A DNA stretch of 64,000 bases from Prostheceraeus crozeri (taxonomy: Eukaryota; Platyhelminthes; Polycladida; Euryleptidae). The translations under genes and the position numbers were made by a program. Each line of letters opens with the position of its first letter. Position 1 is the first letter of the stretch. The stretch is from NCBI GenBank assembly GCA_907163375.1, contig CAJQUW010016879.1:930001-994000 (forward strand), given 5' to 3'. The notes under the pieces are model-generated. The model searched no databases and was not told the origin of the DNA. It saw nothing but the letters and a program-made list of their open reading frames with translations. Shown here piece by piece: positions 1-11,254 of this stretch.

Positions 1-1639
1 ATTGGAACACATTTTGAGATCATATGCATCAGGGTCCCGACTACGTGAGAATGCCGATCATGAGATGATTTTCAAAGATCTGTTTCTGTCAGCGAACAAT
101 GTCGGATATAAAGTCGCTAAATATGAAGAGTGAATCAAATCACAAAATGTTTTGTAAGATGACAAAGGCAGAAGTTTAATCACGGCAACTGCCTATATCT
201 GCAACTTGAAAAGATCCGTAAATGACTTCTGCGAATTGATTGTGAAGGTCGAACAGCGGTAGCAGATTTGAATTTCCTCTGAATGTCCAAAGAAGCAAAT
301 GGTGATCAAGGCATCGTTTTAAAAAGTTGGGTAGTACTTTTGATCGTAGGCAGTAAACTGTTTCACAGGACACGAATCTAAGACCGATGCGCTGCGCAAG
401 TAGAATATGAATGACTCCATGACCTCTGCATCCTTTCTCGCTGTCATGTGATGATTGAGACACGCCGATTGAAGGTCGCTAAATATCAGTAGCCCAGGCG
501 GGAACACGGAAATATTTTGTGCGCGCGATTCTCCTTTACTCGCGGAGCACAAGTAACATGAAATGATGTCCGCGAGCGATATCTTTTCTCCCTGTCATTG
601 TCATGTGAATGAGGCGCGTCGATTGAAGGTCGCTAAATAGCCTGGGTGGGCGTATGGAAATAATTTGCGCGCGCAGTTCTCCTTCAGTAATGAAATGTGA
701 GGTTTGCGTCGGAAGACATAGGCCTACATAAAAAGGATCAACTGGAGTGCGTTCTTCTGATATTGAACTATTGCAATTGAAATAAATGCAAAAAAGTGCA
801 GACGCAAAATTTTGATTTCATAATAGTATATCATATCATGCGAAATAATTATGATTTCATGAATCAAATTTTTAGGAAATTTATGGGGAGAAATTTTTGA
901 TGCATTTTTACGCAGGATATGCATAAAGATCAATTTGTTTTCGAGGATGAACATAAGTAGAGTTTACAAAACTATTTAGGAAATAGACAGCAAGAAGTGA
1001 GTGAGGGAGAGAGAAAGAGAGAAGATGAACGACAGAAGAAATATGACGAAGAGAGGGAGAGAACAAGAAGATAAAGAAGAGAAGTGAGCTGAGGAGAGAC
1101 AAGAAATGGAAGAGGAAGATAAGTGAGTAGAAAGAGAAGAAACGAGAAAGTGACGAGTCCTCAGGCTTTTTGCCTTACTTTTGAAATTCGAAAGCGATTA
1201 TGACGAATTATTAGGAGACATCGGTAACACAAAATCAATATGATCAATATCAATAGTAATGAGTATTATCCATAAATGCAGGTCTACAAATTATTGTTAA
1301 GTATGAATTAAAAAGATCCTAATAACGCAATAAAAATTAGGCCTAATTAGGGCTTACTGATATCGATAGCACTTAATAATGAAGTAGGTCCAACTGGTAC
1401 CCGAAGAGACCAAAATGATGCATTTGTTAAAAATAGTACCGGAACTCCGGTAGGCTTAGGTGATATGCAAATAATTTATACTGAAAGTTTAATCAATGCA
1501 TCACATAATCGTAATTGAAAATTATTCCAATTGTGGTGAAAGAATGCATTACTTCTCCACCTTATTTGCATATATACAATGGAAACAATTCATAAACAGG
1601 TAAAAATATGTAATACCAAACCAACGACAACACAGAAGT
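1..1639. other. Non-coding stretch with a local duplication and purine-rich tract
   Basis: I recognise no gene here. Short minus-strand reading frames between 176 and 552 look faintly protein-like but are broken and belong to no family I know. A purine-rich GA tract runs from about 985 to 1150. An imperfect direct duplication is listed separately. The rest is AT-rich DNA without visible structure. Confidence 0.5.
441..690. repeat. Imperfect direct duplication, two copies about 155 bp apart
   Basis: Positions about 441-540 and 598-690 share the same order of words: a GTCATGTG start, GATTGAAGGTCGCTAAATA, a CC(C/T)(A/G)GG(C/T)GGG core, a GGAAATA(A)TTT block, GCGCGC, and TTCTCCTT. The copies differ by several substitutions and small indels. 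The word GTCGCTAAATATGAAG also occurs near 112, so the ancestral unit may have been longer. Nothing shows whether it is a transposon piece or a local tandem duplication. Confidence 0.6.
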
Positions 1640-1934
1640 AAGCAGAACTACTAATTGTGTTGCCAAACTCTGAGGGAAGTGGGACCAATTTCGGTTGCCA
1701 ACTTATGCGCCAGCTTGGCATGCCAACTTTTGCCAACATAATAAAAATCTATACACTGATAAAAGATCAATCACAAACTGTCTAGATTCAACTGTGAGCA
1801 TCATTTACTTTGTTTTATCATGATTTCTTTACTCAAAAGTACTAGATTTCGAAATTAAAAAATTATGCCGACTCATGCCAACCGGCGGAAGTCAGACCGA
1901 CTTCCGGCCGACTTTGGCTTTCACACTGGGAGCT
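1640..1934. other. GCCAAC-rich fragment beside the Tc1 remnant, possible MITE debris
   Basis: The stretch has repeated GCCAAC words (near 1698, 1721 and 1732) and, near 1860-1915, GCCGAC words with a small inverted motif around CTTCCGGCCGAC. Matched terminal repeats could not be found. It joins directly to the truncated Tc1 coding region, so the first residues of the 1875 reading frame are not Tc1 sequence. Confidence 0.25.
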
Positions 1935-2525
1935 GACGATTGGGGTCACATCATGTGGTCAGATGAGTCTAACTTTTATTTGTTTGATCAATCAAGGTGG
2001 CGTGTCCGAAGACCAAAACAATCTGATCCGTCCGATCATCGGTTTACCAAACCAACGGTGAAGCATCCTCCGCACGTGATGGTATGGGCTTGTTTTTCCG
2101 CCACTGGAAGAGGAGGTTTGGCTATCTTACCTCAGAATGTCAATATGGATTCATCAAGATATTTAGAAACTCTACAGTCTCATCTCCTTCTGTTCATGAC
2201 GATCCGAGACGCAAGCATTTTCATGCAAGACGGCGCACCATGCCATAGATCAAATAAAGTCACAGAATGGCTTGAAAATCATGCTATCCAGACTCTGAAG
2301 TGGCCACCGAATTCACCCGACCTAAATCCCATTGAAAATTTATGGTGCATAATGAAAAGAAAAATCAACAAATTGAAGATAACCTCCATCATGCAGTTGA
2401 AACAAGCAATAATTGATCTGTGGACCCAACAAACTGATCCAATGTTGTGCAACAGACTTCTGGCATCAATGCCTTCAAGAATTCAAGCAGTGATGAAGAA
2501 TAAGTATTATCCATCAAAATACTGA
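1875..2525 (+). pseudogene. Tc1-like transposase, catalytic half only
   Basis: This is the DDE catalytic domain of a Tc1-like cut-and-paste transposase, which integrates at TA. The three acidic sites are visible: WSDESNF, then QDGAPCH, then SPDLNPIENLW, the DD34E arrangement. The reading frame is open to its natural end (SKY stop), but the paired helix-turn-helix DNA-binding domains are absent. Residues before about DDWGHIMW come from flanking sequence. The methionine at 1875 is therefore accidental and the copy cannot make a functional transposase. The family call is certain; the exact junction is not. Confidence 0.85.
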
Positions 2526-2675
2526 TGTAAGTAGCCTGCCACGATAATATAATATAATAAAGACATTCATAGTCACTTCAGAAATACATGTAAATTTTGG
2601 ATTACTTTGTATAGTTTTGATTTAACAAAATTATTGCTTTCGTGTATGGGGTTTCCAAACTTATGACAGGTACTG
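1935..2675 (+). mobile_element. 5'-truncated Tc1-like transposon (Tc1 #1)
   Basis: The 3' end has a Tc1-type terminal repeat: reading inward from 2675 it starts CAGTACCTGTCATAAGTTTG, followed outside by a TA at 2676-2677. No matching left terminal repeat was found upstream and the DNA-binding half is missing, so the copy is truncated at about 1935 where it meets unrelated sequence. Confidence 0.75.
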
Positions 2676-2677
2676 TA

Positions 2678-4368
2678 GTTGATATTGCTCATCTTTCGAG
2701 ATTTCAAAACTGAAACATTTTTAAAGCTTATATCCCAATATCAAAAAATATAGTAGTAATTAAAAAAAATTTAATGAAATATTAAATCACAGAATTACTT
2801 ATGAAAAAGTTCCATTCGTATGTATTTACATTGCTGTAATCCATCCCTCTTATCATACCAAATCCTGTTGAAACTTCGTTGTTGATTTTTTGTATGTATT
2901 TGAATTATCCTGTACATTATTATGTACAGGATGATCTTCCTACTTTTTTAATTCTCTTCTTATGAATCGTCTAAATCGTTCATTAACTAAAATTTATTGC
3001 TTAAGCCTAATAGGTAGTGCACACTGTTTATCTTCATAAAAGTAACCATAATGACACTGATGATGTGAGATGTGAGATCTCAAAGCCTGAAAGATAGGTC
3101 AAAAGGTCATCTAAAATAATAAACTTAATGCTCAAGTTAATGCTAACTTCTACCAGCTAGCAAAACGAATTTTCTCGCTCAAATAAACAACGCAGCATTC
3201 ACAAATGACCCACTCCCGAATTTGCCCACATGTTTTCATTACTCTATGACCTCTCAAGTAGGCTAAATACTCATCTATGTACCAAAATTTAAAGATTGCT
3301 TCACTTAAAGTTAATGCTTTTTGTTCGGTGTTATGGTTTTTTCCACCGTGTCGGTGTCGTGAAAAGAAGTTTCATTTCGTGAAAGTGAAAGCATTTTGAA
3401 ACAATCATCAATAAGCTAATATTCTAACAGCTGTGCAATTCGCTACAATATGCTTTTTATAGTAAAATCATGAGTAAAATATCAGCTTCAGGTGAAAAAC
3501 ATTTTTTTACTACGATTGGGAAATAATTTCGATTTTGAAACTGAGCATTGGTTAATGTTTTCATTAATGTGGATTATTTATAAAATCCTTTTCTGTCCGT
3601 AAGCATGTTCCCAAAGAGAGGCAAAAAATCAATAGCCAATATTTTGTAAGAGTATCCGTGCAATAATTTAAAAAAGACCCACGTACCATGATACATGAAT
3701 TCCGAAATGAAAAGTTATATAGTGAAAAAAAAACATTATATTTAACTTTACAAGGAAGTTTCAGAAGTGCGTACCATTCAGTTGTTGTCGTAAGTCAGAC
3801 AGTTCACAAAATGTTAAACATATTCAAACACAAATGTTGCTTGTCGAGCTACTGGCTCCATGTGAAACAAGAAAGCAGTTTGGTGGCCATATTCCAGTTG
3901 CTATGTAGTCAGACGAGCATGTGATCTTCTTATACTCCCCCACAAAAAGCACGGAAATGAGACTGAGAATGAAACAAAAATCAAAAAAATCTTCGAATTA
4001 TTATTTGACTCATTACCCCAAATTTTCGACAATTTGAACTCCTGAAATTTCAATATTGAAGATTAGTTTATCATATTCTTCATGACAAATAAAAGGAACA
4101 ATAGTACAATGAATTTCAATGTAGGTAGGCAGATGGTAGTAACAAAATCTTCATAGATATCCTTTCCAAGTACATGTATATTTTAAATCCTTCCAGATCA
4201 GACATTTACAGGTGAATTACAGATTTATCTTGTTGAATTTCTGATAGGTCTATCTTAAAACTTAAGATTGCTAACAGATATATGAAGTTCAAAAAACTGA
4301 AATGTATATTCGGAAAAAGAAAATTTTGATACAGATACTGACTACATAATTTCAAATTTAACATATTT
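2678..4368. other. Non-coding AT-rich stretch
   Basis: No reading frame of coding character and no paired terminal repeats are visible. A 78-codon frame at 3688-3924 has no recognisable motif and I do not call it a gene. Confidence 0.5.
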
Positions 4369-4369
4369 T

Positions 4370-4518
4370 TGAGACATTTAAAATCAGTAATAAAGCAAGT
4401 CAAACAATTTTCCAGAAATTTTCTTAAATTCCCTGACTTTTCCCTGTCTTTTCCAGACACAATGACATTCCCTGACTTTTCCAGGTTTTCCAGTTTTTCC
4501 AGGTCGTTCGCCACCCTG
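4370..4518. mobile_element. One end of a CAGGGTGGCG-type non-autonomous element
   Basis: Reading inward from 4518 the sequence begins CAGGGTGGCGAACGACC and continues as a GGAAAA/CAGGGAA-rich tract. Its translation is a low-complexity SGN/EKSG string that is typical of such ends and not a protein. The end resembles the element at 50310-59087, which begins CAGGGTGGCGGCC. The partner end was not found, so this is a solo or truncated end abutting Harbinger #1. Confidence 0.5.
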
Positions 4519-5283
4519 CACCACTTAAGGCTGGTTTATACTTCTTGTACGGAGACGTCTCCGGGAAATATTGTGCGAAAACGGAGACGTCTACGTATTT
4601 TTTTTATCATCAGACATGAAACGGAGGGTCAAAAATCACGATACGGAGACATTAATTTGGTTGAATGTCTCCGTATTTCAGTCGACTGAAGTTTGACTGT
4701 TAGCCAATGAAATTGAAGATGAAGCGATGTCATCACGTGACGTCTAGCTGGTTGTGTTCTGTTCGTGGGAATAGTGCAATGCATGCGGAAGCATAATCCA
4801 TTGTAGGCTGTCGCCTGTACCATGGATTACTATATACTAGCACCTGGATACGACAGTCATAGGCAGCATTTACATAAGTTGGCCTAAAATCGAAAACGGT
4901 TGAAATCTTCAAATGATCAGTTGATAAAGCGCAAACGGTCTACACTTTCATTTCAAGTTCATCAGGGCATTGCAAAATTTATTTTTGGCCGTCATTATTA
5001 TTATATAGACCCAAAGTCTAAGACCTCAATGTACGTACAATATACCTACATGTACTCCCATATACCTACACAAGTGTTATTTATCCCATTAAATGATATG
5101 GTTATGATGATTGAATCTCACATTGTTAGAGTGATATGTTAAACTCTCTTGTTTTTTATATTTCCCCAATTGTATAGATGTTTATAGATATTTACAGATG
5201 CCCAATTGTATATCTATTTAATCATTCAAAACAGTCACATGGTTACATAAAGATGTCAATATTTGAAGAGAGACAAAAGAACA

Positions 5284-6034
5284 TCACTTGCTGGACAGCT
5301 TTTTCGATTTCCTCATGGATTTATGCTTCTTGGTTTTATCTTCCTTCGTCATATCATTGAGACTATGCATAAAGTTTTTGCACAAAGTATTGTAGAACCT
5401 TATTATCAGCGATTTCAACACAGCATGCCTATTTTCACAGACACTTTGGTAAAGATGAATAGAAAAATCGTCATCACTTTCTAAAGCCTTGGAAACAGTC
5501 GATAAAAATATTTCACGTTGAAACAAAGAGCTCAAAAATTTCTTTTTGATACTGCAGTTAGTAATAAATTTGAAGATAATGTATGATTTCACACCAACTT
5601 GAAATGAGAAGTCAGTCGGTCTGAGCAACCGCCACGATCGATATTAACAAGGAAAGAAGTAGCATCAGTTTCTTCAATTTCGAGAGATTCATCTGCACTA
5701 ACGAGTATTTCACGGCAAGATTGACATTTTATTAGATTGAGTGTAGATCTAGAAAGTGCACCAGCACAATAATAGATTGAAGATAATTCACTGTTATCAA
5801 GAATTAGTGGTGTCGACATTTCTAGTTCAGTAAGAATGTCTTCAGAGAAATCATCCTTTACATCAACGATTTTCAATGAACGAAGGTCTTCGGGGGAGCA
5901 TTCAGAATATTTCAGTAGACTGATAACTTTGATTTTCCGTTCACTGTCTAGTATTTGTTTGAAATATATGTAGTAATTCGCGCCGGAAGATTGTCGATAC
6001 CATCCGTATCGTTGCTCTAGAGGATCAGAACTTA
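5284..6034 (-). pseudogene. P-like transposase C-terminal half (P #1)
   Basis: This is the C-terminal region of a P/THAP9-type transposase. The conserved stretch SSDPLEQRYGWYRQ lies at the start, next to Harbinger #2. Then come KIKVISLLKYSE, a CQSCREI pair and a DRGG motif, and after a frameshift near 5600 the RPTDFSFQV segment that aligns by eye with KPTDFCFTV of P #2. The upstream codons of the same exon (QLTKHLLINKGFNYVLLGS) lie across Harbinger #2 at about 8301-8357. The copy is dead: one frameshift, an internal deletion and an insertion. Confidence 0.8.
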
Positions 6035-8297
6035 AGGTACGGTCAGACATGAGAGCTAGAAGCTGAGAGTGAGGCAGTCAACCAATCAGCAGTCAGAATT
6101 AGTGATTCCAAGGCGGATTTCTAATGTCAATCAAAATGTTACTGCGAGTAACTAAACGTAGTCTGACACCCTCCTGCGAGCTACTAACTTTGTTGGCAGT
6201 CATTAATGAGGGGCGACCGGAGCGGGGCGCTCGGTTAGTTGAGAGATAGTGTGACAGCGTCTTGATAGAGACTTCTGCTACAGACTGCTAGAATGCCTGC
6301 TAGTTCAACTCCATCAAGTTTCTCTCTAGTGTGTACTACCTTGATAGCTCTGAATGAGATTTCCACGATCTATCAGCAAAAGTAGAACGCGGTTCAACTT
6401 TTCTGAGAGTTCCGACTCCCGATCGTGTTCTCAGAGCAAAAGGGTAGGCCTACTGCTGCTCCCCTCCTCCACATACATCAAAGTCGTATTAATGACCCGG
6501 CTTGCCCCAACCTTGACAACACGTTCATAAAAATTTTAAGTATTTATCAAATGTATCAAAAGTATTTATCACTTCGCTTGCTAACGCTCTAAATCAGTGG
6601 CTGGACAGCACTTCTGATTGATATGCACTTTTGAGTGTTGATTGAATACAGCGGAATCCTTGTTTATATAATTATGAGAACAGCACACGACAGTTTTTAC
6701 TGCTGTCGTGTTATTAATGGATGTAAGACGGCACGCTGTACCGATGATTAGCAATAAAGGTGCATTATCCTCCTCCCGAATTTACTCTATGTCAGATTTA
6801 AAAATAGCACCACTTTTATTCGTTATTTCATAACCGTTAGGCCCCTATTAGGAAAAGACGGCATTATGAAAACCATGATAATTTGTTATTTCTTCGACGT
6901 AACGGATAATGTTTTTAAAGATGTGGCAAAATAATGCCATACAATGCAAGATAACGGCTCAGTTATTTTATATTAGTGTCAGATTATTTAGTGTGATACA
7001 GAATCATTAGGCCTATCATCTAAATTCTTCATCTATTTACTATTATTAGTATTTACTGATTTTGATTAAAGTAATTATGAAGTCAAGCAAATGCAGCATC
7101 TGTATGTTTTAATATTTTTTTTCAAGAATTTAACAAACATTTCTTACGACTAGCAGTGCATACAAAAAATATAACAAATTTAGCAATTGTAGCAAGTAGA
7201 AAAAACAAGAAACTTTTTAACAATAATACCTAGTTTTTTCAACCCGGGGACATCAACGATAATTTGTGAAGCTCGGCAAATGTTCGCAGAGCTGCGCGAG
7301 GATGTTTCTCTCTACTATATCTATGTTATTTCGAGTGGAAACTACATTAATTAATACCAAAAATTACATCAACTCGACGAGCTACATGTAGGGGTCTTTA
7401 TGAATTGTATTATGAATTATAGATTGTCTGCAAACCTCATCTAATCATCAAGTTTGCTCATGTTTCTTTTCCTTCACATGAACTCATACATATTTATGTA
7501 TATCTATTTAGCCATGGGGAAATGAAAAAGTCTGAGTGTTTGTCGGCTGGATCTAGGGAAAGGGCGATATGCTCTACTTTTCAAAACGGGCTAACGTAGG
7601 CCTAGGTTACTTGGAAACCGCAATGAAGTGAAAAAAAAACACTTACCGGTAACGAGGAAGCGCAGCGTAACAGCCAACCTTTCTTTAGTTGGGATGGACT
7701 CGCGAAGGTGTGTATCCATTTTACTAATGTTGGGTCCAATCAAACATATCAATTCTTCAAATTCTGTGCTGCTCATTCGAAAGAAATTTCTAAAACCATT
7801 TTTGTCAGTCAGCTTCAATTCAGGCACTAGAGAGTGAAAAGCACCGTATTTAGTCCGTTCCGAAATCCATTCACGAACCCAGCAACTTCTCCGTTTTGTC
7901 GATGATCTTTTTCGCAGAATGGTGATAATAGCCGCAGCTTGCTGCCGTCTATCCTTCATGACGATATATGAAGAAATGGCTGAAGGGAGCTACTATCAGC
8001 TAACTCTCGCACAGTCTGACCGCAACACAACTTGCTAGTTGTGTTTGAAGCTAATTATAGAAGCGTTCTTCGAAATATCCGCTACCTCATAGGTACAGTG
8101 TGACAAGGCTTGCGAGTGAGCTCTCAGGTACATTTCTAGTCACTCGCAAAGTCAGAAATAAGTCGAGGGGCGACGCGTGAGAATGAGGGGTAGCACTTTT
8201 CATGAGAGCCCTCTTTTCAGTCTGACCGGCCTCTCGCAGCTAACATTGGTAATTCGAGGTCAACTATCAGGTTCTTCTCTCATGTCTGACCTTACCT
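6035..8297 (-). mobile_element. PIF/Harbinger element #2 inserted in P #1
   Basis: The terminal inverted repeats are AGGTACGGTCAGACATGAGA at 6035 and, read inward from 8297, AGGTAAGGTCAGACATGAGA, flanked by TTA at 6032-6034 and 8298-8300. It differs in sequence from Harbinger #1, so it is a separate family. It has one recognisable transposase exon. The remaining 1.6 kb shows no catalytic domain, so the copy is probably non-autonomous. Confidence 0.88.
7647..7959 (-). pseudogene. Harbinger #2 transposase, first coding exon
   Basis: This is the N-terminal region of a Harbinger transposase: the basic stretch KRRSCWVREWISER, then FRNFFRMSSTEFEELICLIG, then ERLAVTLRFLVTG. The exon ends at 7647 in a good splice donor (ACCG before GTAAGT), the usual intron position after the L-TG motif. 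The sequence after the donor reads as intron. No downstream exon with the DDE residues was found between 6035 and 7640, so the catalytic half seems to be lost. Confidence 0.8.
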
Positions 8298-8360
8298 TTA
8301 GACTACCCAAAAGAACATAATTGAATCCTTTGTTGATAAGTAAATGTTTTGTCAATTGAA

Positions 8361-9269
8361 TCATAGCAACACAACCAAATTTGAGGAATAACGGCGTCCA
8401 AACCGATTTACTAATCGAAACTCTAACTGTTCCAAAATAAAATCGCACCATCGAACATCATCGGCGTCATCCGCACACTCTTTAAATAAAGTAAGAGAAT
8501 CAATCGCTGAGACGATCTGATGATCATTGGAAAGTGGAGAAGATTCTAAACGATTTTTTAAGAAAGTGAGTAAATTCAAGAGTTGACTGAACAAAGTTAT
8601 CGTTCCACTTGATATATGATCCATTTCTGAATGAAGTACTTTCACAGCACGTACGTAAGCATGAAACTTCAAGTCATCAAAAATTGTCACTGAAATAGCG
8701 ATGGTCGGAAGAGATTCGAAGATGACAAAGAGGAGGTGCAGTTTAATTGAATCCACATCGGAAACTTCAGTTTGATAAATATATCCATTTGGTAGAGAAA
8801 CACATGAATGTAATTGATTAACGATATCGCTCAAAGAATTCACTCTATCCGAATTAATGAAATTATCGACCTCAATTTGCAACCTCATTTGTTCATTTTT
8901 TCTTCTCACATCAGAATGAGATATACTATTCCGCACCCGTGTAGTAGAAGAGTTAGTCATGTAAGAAGGAACATTTTCGAATTTCGAAGGAATCGAATCA
9001 CTTTTCAACTGACGCCTGTTTCGCAACGATGGATTTCTCCGTTTTCTCGTAATATTGGAATCACGTCTTAAAGTAATGAAGTCAGACTCATTAAAATGCA
9101 ATGAGCAAAGTCTTGAATTTTTTGTTGGTACGAAGTTTGATCGACTTATCCTCCGTAACCATTTTGTTCGAATAAAATTATCCTCTGGAATTTTATGGAA
9201 GGACACTCCGTCAGGTATACTATTCCCATAGCCCGAACGGCAACCGTAAGCGACACACTTGAGCACCAT
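8361..9269 (-). pseudogene. P-like transposase N-terminal half with THAP domain (P #1)
   Basis: Translation from the ATG at 9269 begins MVLKCVAYGCRSG and shows a C2CH THAP zinc finger: C5 and C10, then C-x2-H in LCSLHF, with the conserved W near residue 35 and the AVPxxF-like basic tail. THAP binds DNA in P elements and in THAP9. A leucine-rich region follows, then RRYSSN, which in full-length relatives (see 26846-32011) directly precedes the catalytic core. Here the frame stops soon after, and sequence for the C-terminal region follows at about 8357. The whole RNase-H-like core is therefore deleted. This shape is similar to the KP deletion derivative in Drosophila, which represses transposition. 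Whether this copy ever did so is inference. Confidence 0.8.
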
Positions 9270-9701
9270 TTCGTCAGACGTACGATGCTTGTCGAGTCGA
9301 ACAGGCAAGTGATGAAGAGTCATTCTTGTCTTGCCGGTCGCGTGCACCGCAACTAAGGCTACAGCTGTCGGCTGATCGATGACGAGTTCCCTGCCAACTT
9401 GGCCAACTAGAGTAAAGCGCACGCATGCTGACAGCGAAGTGTCGTATCTAGGTGCTAGTATATAGTAATCCATGCCTGTACTGAGTATTCGCAAGGCTAT
9501 AGTGAACCTTTGTTTCGCAGATATAGGATGACGATGAGATGGTCGGTGAGTAATCAGCGGTTCAACTTGTCGCAAAAGAAAGTCAAAATTTGCTTGAGAC
9601 ATGCGAAAATACCGGAAATGGTATTCATCATCGCTACGTATTTCTTTGACAAGGGTCATTTCACATGTTCGCATCCGGTTTTCAAAGAGAGGTCGCACAT
9701 A

Positions 9702-11254
9702 CAGGGTGGTCAAAAAGTTACTATACAGTTAATGTTAAACTAATTATTCGCGTAAACAGAGCTGGTATAATTCGCGTAAACTAAATAAAGCCTATAATTC
9801 GCGTAAACGGAGTCCACTACGAACATTAAAAGGCAATATTAGTGAAAAAGATCTCTAATAAATGCTAATCAACGTAAATACGACGCTAATCAACGTCGCC
9901 CTTTGCTTCAACACATTCTTGACATCTCGAGAAAACACTTCGGCAAATTTTGCGACATAAATCTGTGTTCCTGCCAATGTCACTGAGCGATTCAGATATG
10001 AATTCTCGCAGATCAGCAAGAGATTTGGGACGTTTAGCAAATACCGAATCCTTAACAATTCCCCACACACAAAAATCCATCGGGGTAAGATCTGGTGAAC
10101 GAGGAGGGAATTCCACGGCGCCACGGCGCCCAATCCATTTTCCGGGGAAAACGTCATCCAGATACTGTCTCACAGCTAAAGAATAGGGAGCGGGGGCTCC
10201 ATCCTGTTGGAAGTAAAGTTGTTGAAAGTCATCACGTTGTTGTAATTGAGGGACAATTATTTTCAAGGCATTCAAGTAAGCATCACCAGTAACTGTCCCT
10301 TCAAAGAAAATAGGTCCCACTATTCCAGACGTAATGCCAGCCCAAACAGTCACGCCTGGTTGGTTTAGCTGGGTCTCGATTGTGATGTGAGTGTTTTCTG
10401 AAGTCCAATAGACACAATTGTGTCTGTTGATATGTCCATTGAGCTTGAATTGCGCCTCATCGGTCCAAACGATTTGGTTCAAAATTTGAGGATTATCGAT
10501 CGCTTCGCTGATAAAATGTTCCGCAAATTGCATTCGACGATCAGGGTCATCTTCAAGAAGGCCATGAAGGAGACGTGGTATGTATGGCTTCATCTTCAGT
10601 CGTTTAAGGATATTGATTAAGGATCCACGAGGAATTCCTAATTCGAGACTGGAACGTCTGACTGACATATTGGGACTTCGTTGTAAAGCTTGAGCAACAA
10701 GGTATTGGTTCTCCTCAGTTGTTACACTCACAGGGCGTCCAGATCGTGGAGCATCAAACACTGACCCTGTTTCTTCGAATTTATCGCGTATTTGATAAAT
10801 TGTCAACCTTGTAGGAGCAGGTGTTGAAAAAGTAGTATTCCACATAGCGATCACTCTCTGTGCGTTTTCATACTTCCAATACATTTTTAAGACAAACTTT
10901 CTTTCATCTAACGTCAACTTATGAGGCATTATTGCACACAATACACGTATTCGGTTTGCGTTGAGGTAGGCAGACAGCCGGAAATCAGTTACGTCGCTCA
11001 ATGAAAAGCACTCAGTCAACGCGCGCGCTGAAGAAAGCGCATTCGAGATAGCAAATTGAAGATATCGATCGTAGGGGAAAATGCACAATCTACGCAAAAT
11101 GAATCAATAATCTCAACACTTTGAATCCGCGGTTCAGAGATATCGATAGCAATACCATAGAAAAGGGAATACCATATATATGAGAGAAATTATAATTAGT
11201 TTACGCGAATAATTAGTTTAACATCAACTGTATAGTAACTTTTTGACCACTCTG
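9702..11254 (-). mobile_element. DD41D mariner element #1, apparently complete
   Basis: The terminal inverted repeats of about 55 bp begin CAGGGTGGTCAAAAAGTTAC at 9702 and CAGAGTGGTCAAAAAGTTAC read inward from 11254, with few differences, flanked by TA (9700-9701 and 11255-11256). Next to the left repeat the word TAATTCGCGTAAAC recurs three times. The element inserted in the first coding region of Harbinger #1. Near-identical ends and an open transposase frame make it one of the youngest insertions here. Confidence 0.93.
9886..10929 (-). CDS. Mariner transposase with DD41D spacing
   Basis: A 347-residue cut-and-paste transposase, complete and uninterrupted. The start MPHKLTLDERKFVLKMYW fits the family's usual N terminus better than the upstream ATG at 11097. 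It has two helix-turn-helix parts (YQIRDKFEETGSVFD and MSVRRSSLELGIP) flanking a GRP(V)SVTTEEN linker. The catalytic sites are IVWTDEAQFKL, YFQQDGAPAP and PDLTPMDFCVWG. Exactly 41 residues lie between the second and third acid, so DD41D, a spacing I associate with rosa-like mariners. It should bind its own 55-bp terminal repeats. It lies inside matching terminal repeats and TA duplications and could be active. The family is clear; activity is not shown. Confidence 0.92.
   Translation of the reverse strand: MPHKLTLDERKFVLKMYWKYENAQRVIAMWNTTFSTPAPTRLTIYQIRDKFEETGSVFDAPRSGRPVSVTTEENQYLVAQALQRSPNMSVRRSSLELGIPRGSLINILKRLKMKPYIPRLLHGLLEDDPDRRMQFAEHFISEAIDNPQILNQIVWTDEAQFKLNGHINRHNCVYWTSENTHITIETQLNQPGVTVWAGITSGIVGPIFFEGTVTGDAYLNALKIIVPQLQQRDDFQQLYFQQDGAPAPYSLAVRQYLDDVFPGKWIGRRGAVEFPPRSPDLTPMDFCVWGIVKDSVFAKRPKSLADLREFISESLSDIGRNTDLCRKICRSVFSRCQECVEAKGDVD

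Larger units (their letters stand above)
4821..9474 (-). mobile_element. THAP/P-like element #1, internally deleted
   Basis: The terminal inverted repeats begin CATGGATTACTATATACTAG at both ends and match at all but about one of the first 36 bases. The flanks carry a 7-bp target duplication CCTGTAC (4814-4820 and 9475-9481). The start resembles the CATGATGA start of the Drosophila P element. The element codes a THAP-domain N-terminal part and a P-type C-terminal part, but the catalytic middle is absent, and Harbinger #2 later split the C-terminal part. Without Harbinger #2 the copy would be about 2.4 kb. Confidence 0.88.

Noticed and set aside
4206-4689. Two opposing frames with SGN/EKSG or FPDFS repeats
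   Set aside because: They translate the low-complexity end of a CAGGGTGG-type element. Such text is a known artefact of these repeats.
8361-9713. A genuine Harbinger-THAP fusion protein of 450 residues
   Set aside because: The frame crosses a P-element terminal repeat and its 7-bp target duplication at 9475. The Harbinger part belongs to the host element and the THAP part to the inserted P element, so the joint frame is accidental.
9886-11097. Upstream ATG at 11097 as the mariner transposase start
   Set aside because: The extra 56 residues run toward the terminal repeat, and the family's N-terminal pattern starts at the ATG at 10929.
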